64,000 nt of DNA from Bacteroidales bacterium. GTDB taxonomy: Bacteria; Bacteroidota; Bacteroidia; Bacteroidales; UBA932. The position numbers were made by a program, and so were the translations under genes. Numbering within the stretch: the first letter of the stretch is position 1; each line of letters starts with the position of its first letter. The stretch is taken from NCBI GenBank assembly GCA_017934185.1, contig JAGBJY010000029.1:1-64000 (forward strand), in the 5' to 3' direction. Below are positions 54,142 through 61,075 of this stretch, in pieces. The notes beneath the pieces are model-generated. The model saw nothing but the letters and a program-made list of their open reading frames with translations, made no database searches and was not told where the DNA came from.

Positions 54142-55136
54142 TACAGCGGAAATTCGGAGGAAATGGGTTGGTAGTTATACACACGAAGAATCATGCGGGC
54201 AAAAGTTTCGGCCATGGAAACCACGCGGAACTTGCCCTGGAACTCCGCCTTTTCGGGGTTCAGCGGGATGGTATCCGTTACGTACACCTCGCTGAGGGCG
54301 CTCTTGTCAATGCGCTCATAGGCCGGTCCGGAGAGCACGGCATGCGTGGCGAAAGCGCGCACGCTGCGGGCCCCGCGCTTCAGGAGCTCATTGGCGGCCT
54401 CCGTGAGGGTGCCGGCGGTATCAATGATGTCGTCAATGATTACAATGTCACGGCCTTCCACTTCGCCGATGGGTGTGATGCGCTCCACCACATTGGCCCG
54501 GGCGCGGGTCTTGTGGCAGATGACCACGGGGGTGTGCAGGTTCTTGGCATAGGCGTTCACGCGCTTGGCACCGCCCATATCCGGTGCTGCCAGGGTGAGT
54601 GTGTCCTTGAACTGGCGCTGCAGCTTCTTCAGGATGCCCAGGAAGTCATAGCTGGCGTAGAGGTGGTTCACCGGGAAGTCAAAAAAGCCCTGAATCTGGT
54701 CGGCGTGAAGGTCGCAGGTCATGAGGCCGTCCGTTCCCGCCACCTTGAGCATGTTGGCCACCAGTTTGGCGCCAATGGAAACGCGGGGCTTGTCCTTGCG
54801 GTCCTGCCGCGCCCAGCCGTAATACGGGATTACGGCAATCACCTTGTTGGCCGATGCCCGCTTGGCTGCGTCAATGGAAAGGAGCAGCTCCATCAGGTTG
54901 TCGGCATTGGGGAAGGTGGACTGGATGATGAAGCAAGTGGCTCCGCGCACACTTTCTGCAAAAGAAGGCTGGAATTCGCCGTCGCTGAAACGGGCTACTT
55001 CCAGGGGACCCAGTACGACATCCGGCTCGTCAGAAGCCTTCATGCGGTTCATGGCTTCCACCACTTTTTCGGCAAAGTAACGGGAAGCATCACAGGAAAA
55101 CAGCGCCATCCGGTGCTTGTGAACGTCGTTAATCAT
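54141..55136 (-). CDS. prs: Ribose-phosphate pyrophosphokinase
   Basis: Prs makes PRPP from ribose 5-phosphate and ATP. The 331-aa protein has RFSDGEFQPSF, YYGWARQDRKDKPR (flexible loop), CDLHADQIQGFFDFPVNHLYA and the PRPP-binding DIVIIDDIIDTAGT. Starting at MINDVHKHR it is about 10 residues longer at the N-terminus than many homologues; MALFSC at residue 10 is an alternative start. It overlaps engB by 4 bp. Confidence 0.96.
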   Translation of the reverse strand: MINDVHKHRMALFSCDASRYFAEKVVEAMNRMKASDEPDVVLGPLEVARFSDGEFQPSFAESVRGATCFIIQSTFPNADNLMELLLSIDAAKRASANKVIAVIPYYGWARQDRKDKPRVSIGAKLVANMLKVAGTDGLMTCDLHADQIQGFFDFPVNHLYASYDFLGILKKLQRQFKDTLTLAAPDMGGAKRVNAYAKNLHTPVVICHKTRARANVVERITPIGEVEGRDIVIIDDIIDTAGTLTEAANELLKRGARSVRAFATHAVLSGPAYERIDKSALSEVYVTDTIPLNPEKAEFQGKFRVVSMAETFARMILRVYNYQPISSEFPL

Positions 55137-55729
55137 AGCGTTTGAAGTATAGAACCTATATAGTTGAGTATGTCTTCTTTACCACTTCCCTTCACGGAGG
55201 AGGAAACAAAGCAGGGCGGCAGCTCTTCCCAGTCTTCCAGCAGCCGGCCCTGATTTTTGAGAATCTGCTGCTGAAGGGCCTCCGGGCCTTGTTTATCGGC
55301 CTTGGTGAAGATGATGCCGAAGGGGATGCCCTTTTCTCCCAGCTCTGCGATGAAGCGGAGGTCCACTTCCTGCATGTCGTGGCGGGAATCTACCAGCACC
55401 ATGAGCATCACCAGTTCTTCCGAGTTGTTGATGTAATCCCAGATGATGTGCCTGAGGCGGGCCCGGTCTTTGTCCGGGAGCTTGGCATATCCGTAGCCGG
55501 GAAGGTCCACCAGGTACCAGCGGTCGTTGATGAGGAAATGGTTCACCAGCTGGGTTTTGCCGGGGGTCTGGGAAGTTTTGGCCAGCTTGCTGTTGCCGGT
55601 GAGCATGTTGATGAGGGAGCTCTTGCCCACATTGCTTCGGCCGATAAAAGCGAATTCCGGCAACTTGCGGGCGGGTTTCTGTCCTACCCGGGTGCTGCTG
55701 CCGGCGAATGTAGCTTGGGTGATTTTCAT
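55133..55729 (-). CDS. engB: Ribosome biogenesis GTP-binding protein YsxC/EngB
   Basis: EngB is a 50S assembly GTPase. The 198-aa protein has FIGRSNVGKSSLINMLTG (P-loop), DLPGYGYAKLPD and FTKADKQG. It heads the engB-prs-small protein-der-nadE-xseA-xseB run on the minus strand. It is divergent from tadA. Confidence 0.95.
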   Translation of the reverse strand: MKITQATFAGSSTRVGQKPARKLPEFAFIGRSNVGKSSLINMLTGNSKLAKTSQTPGKTQLVNHFLINDRWYLVDLPGYGYAKLPDKDRARLRHIIWDYINNSEELVMLMVLVDSRHDMQEVDLRFIAELGEKGIPFGIIFTKADKQGPEALQQQILKNQGRLLEDWEELPPCFVSSSVKGSGKEDILNYIGSILQTL

Positions 55730-55751
55730 GGGTATCGGCCTTTTAACTATG

Positions 55752-55759
55752 CAAAGATA
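55752..55759 (-). promoter_or_regulatory. Candidate -7 box for engB
   Basis: TATCTTTG on the minus strand, 22 nt before the engB start. It lies 11 bp from the divergent -7 box of tadA. Confidence 0.5.
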
Positions 55760-55770
55760 CGAAAAAAAAC

Positions 55771-55778
55771 TATCTTTG
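55771..55778 (+). promoter_or_regulatory. Candidate -7 box abutting tadA
   Basis: TATCTTTG ends 4 nt before the tadA ATG (55783). TATG sits 19 bp upstream in place of TTTG. It predicts a leaderless or near-leaderless mRNA. Confidence 0.45.
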
Positions 55779-55782
55779 CCGT

Positions 55783-56217
55783 ATGGAGCAAGACGAAAGA
55801 TTTATGAACGAAGCTTTGCGGGAAGCCCGTGAAGCGGCCGATGCGGGCGAAATCCCCATCGGGGCCGTGGTGGTGTGGAAGGGACGCATCATCGGCCGGG
55901 GGCACAACCAGACCGAGCGGCTCAGGGATACCACCGCCCACGCAGAGATGATTGCCATCACGGCCGCCACGGAGGCCATGGGCGGTAAATACCTCACAGA
56001 CTGCACTTTGTATGTTACGGTGGAGCCCTGCCCCATGTGCGCCGGAGCTCTGGCCTGGAGCCAGATCGGGCGCATTGTGTACGGCGCCCCGGACCAGCGC
56101 CGCGGCTTTTCGCTCTTCTCCCCCTCCCTCCTGCACCCCAGAACGGCGGTCACCGGCGGGGTACTCATGGAGCCCTGCGCCGCCCTCATGCTGGACTTTT
56201 TCCGCGCTAAACGCTAG
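55783..56217 (+). CDS. tadA: tRNA-specific adenosine deaminase
   Basis: TadA converts A34 to inosine in tRNA-Arg(ACG). The 144-aa cytidine-deaminase-fold protein has the zinc His and proton-shuttle Glu in TTAHAEMIAI and the zinc cysteines in TVEPCPMCAGALAWSQIGRIV. It is a single gene followed by a strong terminator. Confidence 0.95.
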   Translation: MEQDERFMNEALREAREAADAGEIPIGAVVVWKGRIIGRGHNQTERLRDTTAHAEMIAITAATEAMGGKYLTDCTLYVTVEPCPMCAGALAWSQIGRIVYGAPDQRRGFSLFSPSLLHPRTAVTGGVLMEPCAALMLDFFRAKR

Positions 56218-56267
56218 CGGCCCTTTACTACCGGGGCCTCATCTTGCTGAATTTCAGGCATTTACAC

Positions 56268-56300
56268 AAAAACAGTAAGCAATAATTCCTTACTGTTTTT
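56268..56300. terminator. Bidirectional intrinsic terminator after tadA
   Basis: A 12-bp perfect stem (56268-56279 with 56289-56300, AAAAACAGTAAG and its complement) surrounds a 9-nt loop, with A5 on one side and T5 on the other. It ends the tadA transcript; the next gene starts 34 nt later. Confidence 0.8.
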
Positions 56301-56334
56301 ACGGAAAGAACTGAGTATCAAATATTTAAATAAC

Positions 56335-56904
56335 ATGAAAGGAGTACATATTTTTTTAGCCGACGGCTTCGAGGACATGGAAGCCCTGGGAACGCGGGAC
56401 GTGCTGCTACGCGGCGGCGTTCCTGTCATAACAGTCTCTGTCACTGACGATTACTTGGTGGAAAGTTCCCACGGCTTGCAGGTGACGGCCGACACTTCCT
56501 GGGCCGATTTGGAAGTGATGGAGCCCGGTACCGGCCCCGAAGACGTGATGGTTTTCCCCGGAGGCATGCCCGGGTCCAAGAACCTGGCGCAGCACGCGGA
56601 ACTGATGGAGATTCTGCAAGACCACTGGGCCCGCGGAGGCACCGTAGCGGCCATCTGCGCCGCGCCCGGCCTGGTGGTGTCCCAACTGCCGGGACTTCAG
56701 GGGAGACGCTTCACCTGCTTCGACGGTTTCCAGGAGGCGCTCATCGGCCAGGGGGCCGAGTTTACCCCGGAACCGGCCGTGACAGACGGCAATCTCATCA
56801 CCGGACGGGGCGCCGGGCACGCCGTAGCCTTCGGCCTGGCCATCCTGGAAGCCCTCAAGGGGGCCGGTGCTGCCGCCAAGGTGCGTGCAGGGCTGATGCT
56901 TTAG
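56335..56904 (+). CDS. DJ-1/PfpI family protein (YajL-like)
   Basis: The 189-aa protein has FLADGFEDMEAL (conserved Glu) and TVAAICAAPGLV, with the reactive Cys at the nucleophile elbow. The family includes YajL and DJ-1, cytoplasmic proteins linked to oxidative and carbonyl stress. It is convergent with the zinc peptidase gene, overlapping by 4 bp. Confidence 0.92.
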   Translation: MKGVHIFLADGFEDMEALGTRDVLLRGGVPVITVSVTDDYLVESSHGLQVTADTSWADLEVMEPGTGPEDVMVFPGGMPGSKNLAQHAELMEILQDHWARGGTVAAICAAPGLVVSQLPGLQGRRFTCFDGFQEALIGQGAEFTPEPAVTDGNLITGRGAGHAVAFGLAILEALKGAGAAAKVRAGLML

Positions 56905-57581
56905 TTCCGACGGGAGTTGCCGATGGAAATGTAGTACAGCAGGGTGGCCAGGGAGCCGATGGCAGCGATGACGTAGGTGTAGGCCGCCCATTTGAGGGCA
57001 TCCGCCGCCATGGGCTTGGTCTCATAGCTTACGATGCCGGCGCTCTCCAGCCATTTGACGGCGCGGGCGCTGGCATTGATTTCCACGGGGAGGGTGATGA
57101 AGCTGAAGAGGGTGGTAAGGGCAAACAGCGCAATGCCCAACCACAGCAGCTGCGGGAACACATTGATCAGGAGAACGCCTGCCAGCAGCACCCAGGACAC
57201 GATACTGTTGGAGAAGGACACCACCGGGACCAGGGCCGAGCGCATCCTGAGCCAGGCATAGCCCGTAGCGTGCTGCACCACGTGTCCGCATTCATGGGCC
57301 GCCACGGCGGCGGCAGCCACAGAGTGCCCGTAGTACACCGCTTCGCTCAGGTTTACGGTTTTGGTGGTAGGGTCATAATGGTCTGACAGTTTTCCGGGGA
57401 TGGACACAATGTTCACGTCCCGGATGCCATGGGCGGCCAGCATGCGGCTGGCAACTTCGGCCCCGGTGAGGCCCAGAGGCACCTCGGCATATTTGTCAAA
57501 GCGGCGCTGGAGCCTGCTCTGAATGAGCATGCTAAGCACCATCACCACTATCATCAATATCCAAATAACAGAACTTGACAT
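56901..57581 (-). CDS. Zinc metallopeptidase, YugP family (Zn_peptidase_2)
   Basis: The 226-aa membrane protein has an N-terminal helix, the HExxH-type motif AAHECGHVVQHATGYAWLRMRS, and three further hydrophobic segments. VNLSEAVYYGHSVAAAAVAAHE is typical of the family. A physiological substrate is not known. It is divergent from alr. Confidence 0.88.
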   Translation of the reverse strand: MSSSVIWILMIVVMVLSMLIQSRLQRRFDKYAEVPLGLTGAEVASRMLAAHGIRDVNIVSIPGKLSDHYDPTTKTVNLSEAVYYGHSVAAAAVAAHECGHVVQHATGYAWLRMRSALVPVVSFSNSIVSWVLLAGVLLINVFPQLLWLGIALFALTTLFSFITLPVEINASARAVKWLESAGIVSYETKPMAADALKWAAYTYVIAAIGSLATLLYYISIGNSRRN

Positions 57582-57670
57582 AAGCTTCTACGTTTTGTCC
57601 GGGCCTTCCACAAATTCTGCGCCCGTCCACAAAAATACATTTTTTCTGCCGATTTGTCAGCCGAAAATGC

Positions 57671-57678
57671 TAATTTTG
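57671..57678 (+). promoter_or_regulatory. Candidate -7 box for alr
   Basis: TAATTTTG, 90 nt before the alr ATG and directly before the family A palindrome A3. The nearest TTTG is only 14 bp upstream, so the assignment is weak. Confidence 0.4.
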
Positions 57679-57683
57679 CAGGG

Positions 57684-57756
57684 AAAAGCCGGCTTCATAA
57701 GCGACATTTGCCCGGACAGGACCTGCGAAGCGACAGGAGCGTTGAAGCCGGCTTTT
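57684..57756. repeat. Family A palindromic element (copy A3) in the alr leader
   Basis: Perfect 14-bp arms (57684-57697 and 57743-57756, AAAAGCCGGCTTCA and its complement) flank a 45-nt loop that shares CATTTGCCCGGACAGG and GCGAAGCGAC with A1 and A2. The arm sequence is unrelated to those of A1 and A2. The right arm ends in T5, so in the alr direction it also resembles a terminator. Confidence 0.85.
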
Positions 57757-57768
57757 TCGTGCAACGCT

Positions 57769-58869
57769 ATGATAGAAACTGATTTTTCACGCCTGGAACT
57801 GGACCTGAAAGCCGCCACGGAGAATTTCAGGTATTTCCGTTCCCTCCTGGAGCCCCAAACCAAACTGCTGGTGCTGGTGAAGGCCAACGCGTACGGGCAC
57901 GGCGGCGTGGAATTCGCGGCCATGATGCAGCGCGCCGGGGCCGATTATCTGGCTGTGGCCTACCCTGTAGAGGGCCTGGAGCTGCGCCGCAACGGTATCT
58001 CCCTGCCCATCCTGGTGCTCACGGCCGGCACAGACTTCTATCCGGAAATCATAGAAACCCGCATGGAGCCCTCCATCCCCAACCTCTACTCGCTGAAAAA
58101 ACTGGTGTCGGTTCTCAGGGAAAAAGGCCTCAAAGATTATCCGGTCCACCTCAAACTGGACACCGGCATGCACAGGCTGGGCTTTATGCGAAGCGAACTT
58201 CCGGAACTCATCGCTTTCCTGAAAAACACCCCCGAAGTGCGCGTAAAAGGCCTTTTCTCCCACCTTTGCGTGGCCGATGAACCCGAGCAGGATGCCTTTA
58301 CCCATGAGCAGCTGAGCCTTTTTGAGGCCATGACCCGGGAAGTAGCGGACGGCATCGGCTACTTTCCCATGCGCCACATCCTCAATTCGGCCGGCATCGA
58401 GCGATTCACCCAGTACCAGTACGACATGGTGCGGCTGGGCATCGGCATCTACGGCATCTCGGCCCTGCCCGGAAAAGAACTGGCGCCGGTGGCTTCGTTC
58501 AAATGCAAGGTGCTGCAAATCAAGAAATTGCAGGAAGGCGACACCGTGGGCTATGGCCGATGGGGAACGGCACGTCCCGGCACCGTCATTGCCACCATTC
58601 CGGTAGGGTATGCCGACGGCATAGACCGGCACTTCGGCCGCGGCGCCGCTTCCTTCAGTGTGAACGGCCACCGCGCACCCACCATCGGCAACATCTGCAT
58701 GGACATGTGCATGCTGGACGTGACGGGCATTCCCTGCGAAGTGGGCGACGAAGTCACCATCTTCGGCCGTGACCCCAAAGTCTCGGAACTGGCCGATATC
58801 CTGGGCACCATCCCCTACGAAATCCTTGCCTCCGTTCCCCGCCGCATCCATCGGCTGGTGGTGCGATAA
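57769..58869 (+). CDS. alr: Alanine racemase
   Basis: Alr makes D-alanine for peptidoglycan with PLP. The 366-aa protein has the PLP Lys in LVLVKANAYGHGG, HLKLDTGMHRLGF, and GNICMDMCMLDVTG near the second-subunit catalytic region. The ATG at 57769 (MIETDFSRLELDLKA) is the family start; an open frame further upstream runs through the A3 palindrome and is not homologous. Confidence 0.96.
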   Translation: MIETDFSRLELDLKAATENFRYFRSLLEPQTKLLVLVKANAYGHGGVEFAAMMQRAGADYLAVAYPVEGLELRRNGISLPILVLTAGTDFYPEIIETRMEPSIPNLYSLKKLVSVLREKGLKDYPVHLKLDTGMHRLGFMRSELPELIAFLKNTPEVRVKGLFSHLCVADEPEQDAFTHEQLSLFEAMTREVADGIGYFPMRHILNSAGIERFTQYQYDMVRLGIGIYGISALPGKELAPVASFKCKVLQIKKLQEGDTVGYGRWGTARPGTVIATIPVGYADGIDRHFGRGAASFSVNGHRAPTIGNICMDMCMLDVTGIPCEVGDEVTIFGRDPKVSELADILGTIPYEILASVPRRIHRLVVR

Positions 58870-58904
58870 AAAAAGGGCAAGCTATTCCAGCTTGTCCCCT
58901 TTTT
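58868..58904. terminator. Bidirectional terminator shared by alr and rng
   Basis: A7 followed by GGGCAAGCT, loop ATTCC, AGCTTGTCCCC and T5 form a stem with one bulged base. It lies directly behind the alr stop and contains the rng stop codon, so it can end both convergent transcripts. Confidence 0.8.
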
Positions 58905-60447
58905 CATTAAACATTTCATGTTGCAGGACGGTGAAGTCCGTAACTTCCTGTAGCTCCAGTTTCACTTTGTAGCGCTTGCGCCACCTTGAAATGAAGGAAT
59001 TGAACAGTCCCCGCTTCAGATAGGCACCCAGGATGGGGCTGGTTTTGAGAACGATGGAACGGACACCTTTTTCAATGACGTAGAAAGCAATTTTGCGCTC
59101 TATCTCTTCGTCAATCACCACGCTGGAATGAATCTTACCGGTACCGTGACACACGGGGCACTGCTCCATGGTGTTGATTTCGGTCACGGGCCTTATCCGC
59201 TGCCGGGTAATTTGCATGAGCCCGAACTTGGTGAGCGGCAGCACATTGTGCTTGGCCCTGTCGGCTTCCATGAGCTCCTGCATGTACTTATGGAGCGCAT
59301 TCTTGTGGTCGCCCAATTCCATGTCAATGAAATCCACAATCACGATGCCGCCCATGTCTCGGAGCCTCAGTTGCCGTGCAATCTCTTCTGCGGCAATTTT
59401 GTTCACCTCGAAGGAATTCTCTTCCTGGTCGGAGGTTTTGGTACGGATGCCGCTGTTTACATCAATTACATTCAGCGCTTCTGTGGTCTCGATTACCAGA
59501 GAGGCGCCCTGCCGCATGGGAACCACCTTGCCGAAGGAGCCCTTGATCTGGCGTGTGACCTCAAAATGGTCATAGATGGGCTGTTTGCCTTCGTAGAGGT
59601 GAACTATCTTTTCCTGTTCCGGGGATATCAGCGAAACGTACTTCCGGGCTTCTTCGGCCACATGAGGGTCGTTAATCCAGATGTTGGAGAACGAATCGTT
59701 CAACAGATCCCTCAGGACGGTGGTGGTTTTGCTGTATTCGGTGAAAAGCAGCTGGACGTTCTTATTAGTGGCAATCTTTTTCCAGGAACTCTCCCATTTC
59801 TCGATGAGGGATTCGGTTTCTCCGATAAGCGTGGCCGCGTTCTTGCCTTCGGCCGCCGTACGGATGATGGCCCCGTAATTCTTGGGGAGAATGCTCCTGA
59901 CCAGTGTCTCCAGTCTACGTTTCTCTTCCTTCGAGCCTATCTTCTGGGAGATAGATACCTTCTCTGCGAAGGGGAGAAGTACAATGTTGCGTCCTGCCAA
60001 TGAAATTTCCGCAGTAAGTCGTGAGCCCTTTGTGGAGATGGGTTCTTTTACAATCTGGGCCACTATCATCTGCCCGGGACGGAGGAACTCTTCTATGCGG
60101 CCTTCCTTGGGAAGGGCCTGCCCTATTTCTATCCGGGAATACAGGTCTTTGAGGTTGGTATTCCCGTTGGATTCCCGCACGAACTTGTCAAAGGCGGGGA
60201 AATAAAGTCCCAAATCCAGGTAATGAATGAAAGCCTCCTTCTTGTCCCCGATATCCACAAAGGCAGCATTGAGATTGGGGAGAATCTTTTTCACTTTTCC
60301 TAAGTGAACGTCTCCAACCGTAAATTTGTTCCCAGTGCTGGACTCCGTGTTGTACTCTATCAGCCGATGATTTTCCATCAGGGCGATGTGTACTTCCGAC
60401 GTGGTAACGTCTACAATCAGATCTTTGTCCGGTTTTTCAGACTCCAT
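58882..60447 (-). CDS. rng: Ribonuclease G/E family protein
   Basis: The 521-aa protein has an S1 domain (residues about 40-125: GKVKKILPNLNAAFVDIG) and a DNase-I-like catalytic region with VIDVNSGIRTK and GGIVIVDFIDM, which hold metal-binding Asp residues. A zinc-link CPVCHGTGK follows. It lacks the long C-terminal scaffold of RNase E. It probably processes rRNA and decays mRNA. It follows the COX24-like gene by 68 nt. Confidence 0.94.
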   Translation of the reverse strand: MESEKPDKDLIVDVTTSEVHIALMENHRLIEYNTESSTGNKFTVGDVHLGKVKKILPNLNAAFVDIGDKKEAFIHYLDLGLYFPAFDKFVRESNGNTNLKDLYSRIEIGQALPKEGRIEEFLRPGQMIVAQIVKEPISTKGSRLTAEISLAGRNIVLLPFAEKVSISQKIGSKEEKRRLETLVRSILPKNYGAIIRTAAEGKNAATLIGETESLIEKWESSWKKIATNKNVQLLFTEYSKTTTVLRDLLNDSFSNIWINDPHVAEEARKYVSLISPEQEKIVHLYEGKQPIYDHFEVTRQIKGSFGKVVPMRQGASLVIETTEALNVIDVNSGIRTKTSDQEENSFEVNKIAAEEIARQLRLRDMGGIVIVDFIDMELGDHKNALHKYMQELMEADRAKHNVLPLTKFGLMQITRQRIRPVTEINTMEQCPVCHGTGKIHSSVVIDEEIERKIAFYVIEKGVRSIVLKTSPILGAYLKRGLFNSFISRWRKRYKVKLELQEVTDFTVLQHEMFNEKGDKLE

Positions 60448-60515
60448 TTGGAAATTGGATTTTTAGAACAAGGGCTCGCAGAATTTTCCGCAAGCCCTTA
60501 ACTGTTGAAGAATGA

Positions 60516-60605
60516 TTACTTCTTCTTGTGGCGGTTCTTGCGCAAGCGCTTTTTACGCTTGTGCGTCGCCATCTTGTGTCTCTTATGCTTCTTACCGTTA
60601 GGCAT
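60516..60605 (-). CDS. AURKAIP1/COX24-domain-like 29-residue basic protein
   Basis: The minus-strand frame MPNGKKHKRHKMATHKRKKR, ending KKK, is 29 residues long with about 60 percent Lys and Arg. It matches in length and sequence the tiny AURKAIP1/COX24-domain proteins annotated in Bacteroidota, which are related to mitoribosomal protein mS38. A ribosome-associated role is therefore likely but inferred. It lies 20 nt after HU and 68 nt before rng. Confidence 0.88.
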   Translation of the reverse strand: MPNGKKHKRHKMATHKRKKRLRKNRHKKK

Positions 60606-60625
60606 AATTAAAAGTTGTTAAAGGT

Positions 60626-60904
60626 TTATTTCTCTTTGACAGCATTTACGAAGCTCTTGGCGGGCTTGAAAGCCGGAATGTCATGGGCGGGAATGGTCAT
60701 GGTGGTCTTGCGGGTGATGTTGCGGGCGGCCTTCTGGGCGCGGTGCTTGATGATGAAGCTGCCGAAACCACGCAGATACACCGGGTTGCCAGCGATGATG
60801 GAACCCTTCACCACAGCGGTGAATTCTTCGATAACTGCCAATACCTGAGCCTTTTCAATACCGGTAGTCTTTGCTACTTCGTTTACGATGTCTGCCTTAG
60901 TCAT
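60626..60904 (-). CDS. HU family DNA-binding protein
   Basis: The 92-aa histone-like protein begins MTKADIVNEVAKTTGIEKAQ and has VYLRGFGSFIIKHRAQKAARN, the HU dimer and arm motifs. It binds and bends DNA as part of the nucleoid. It has a strong promoter and heads the HU, COX24-like, rng run. Confidence 0.95.
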   Translation of the reverse strand: MTKADIVNEVAKTTGIEKAQVLAVIEEFTAVVKGSIIAGNPVYLRGFGSFIIKHRAQKAARNITRKTTMTIPAHDIPAFKPAKSFVNAVKEK

Positions 60905-60953
60905 AGTTTTTATTTTTTATATGTATGTTTGGTCTATCTGCCAAAAAGGTCTG

Positions 60954-60984
60954 CAAAAATAGACTAAATTTTTTAGAATTCAAA
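60954..60984 (-). promoter_or_regulatory. Promoter of the HU gene
   Basis: On the minus strand TTTG (60984-60981), 19 bp, TATTTTTG (60961-60954), about 50 nt before the HU start. Confidence 0.75.
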
Positions 60985-61006
60985 ATGTTACGTCAGGTTT
61001 TTTGTC

Positions 61007-61021
61007 TGGCACAAAGATTGA
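61007..61021 (+). promoter_or_regulatory. Possible -24/-12-like element upstream of lon
   Basis: TGGCAC, five bases, TTGA, 55 nt before the lon start. The spacing fits sigma-54 and the motif resembles that upstream of dnaK; the -12 GC is missing. No TAnnTTTG box is seen nearby. Confidence 0.3.
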
Positions 61022-61075
61022 CCATATAGGCATCCGGTGTATTGTATCCATGTTTTATGACAAAATGTCAGTTTT

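Noticed and set aside
55734..55746. ATCGGCCTTTTAA upstream of engB as a family B loop
   Set aside because: It resembles the loop, but there are no complementary arms of useful length around it.
57523..57768. Longer alr N-terminus
   Set aside because: It would run through the promoter region and the A3 palindrome; homology begins at MIETDFSRLEL.
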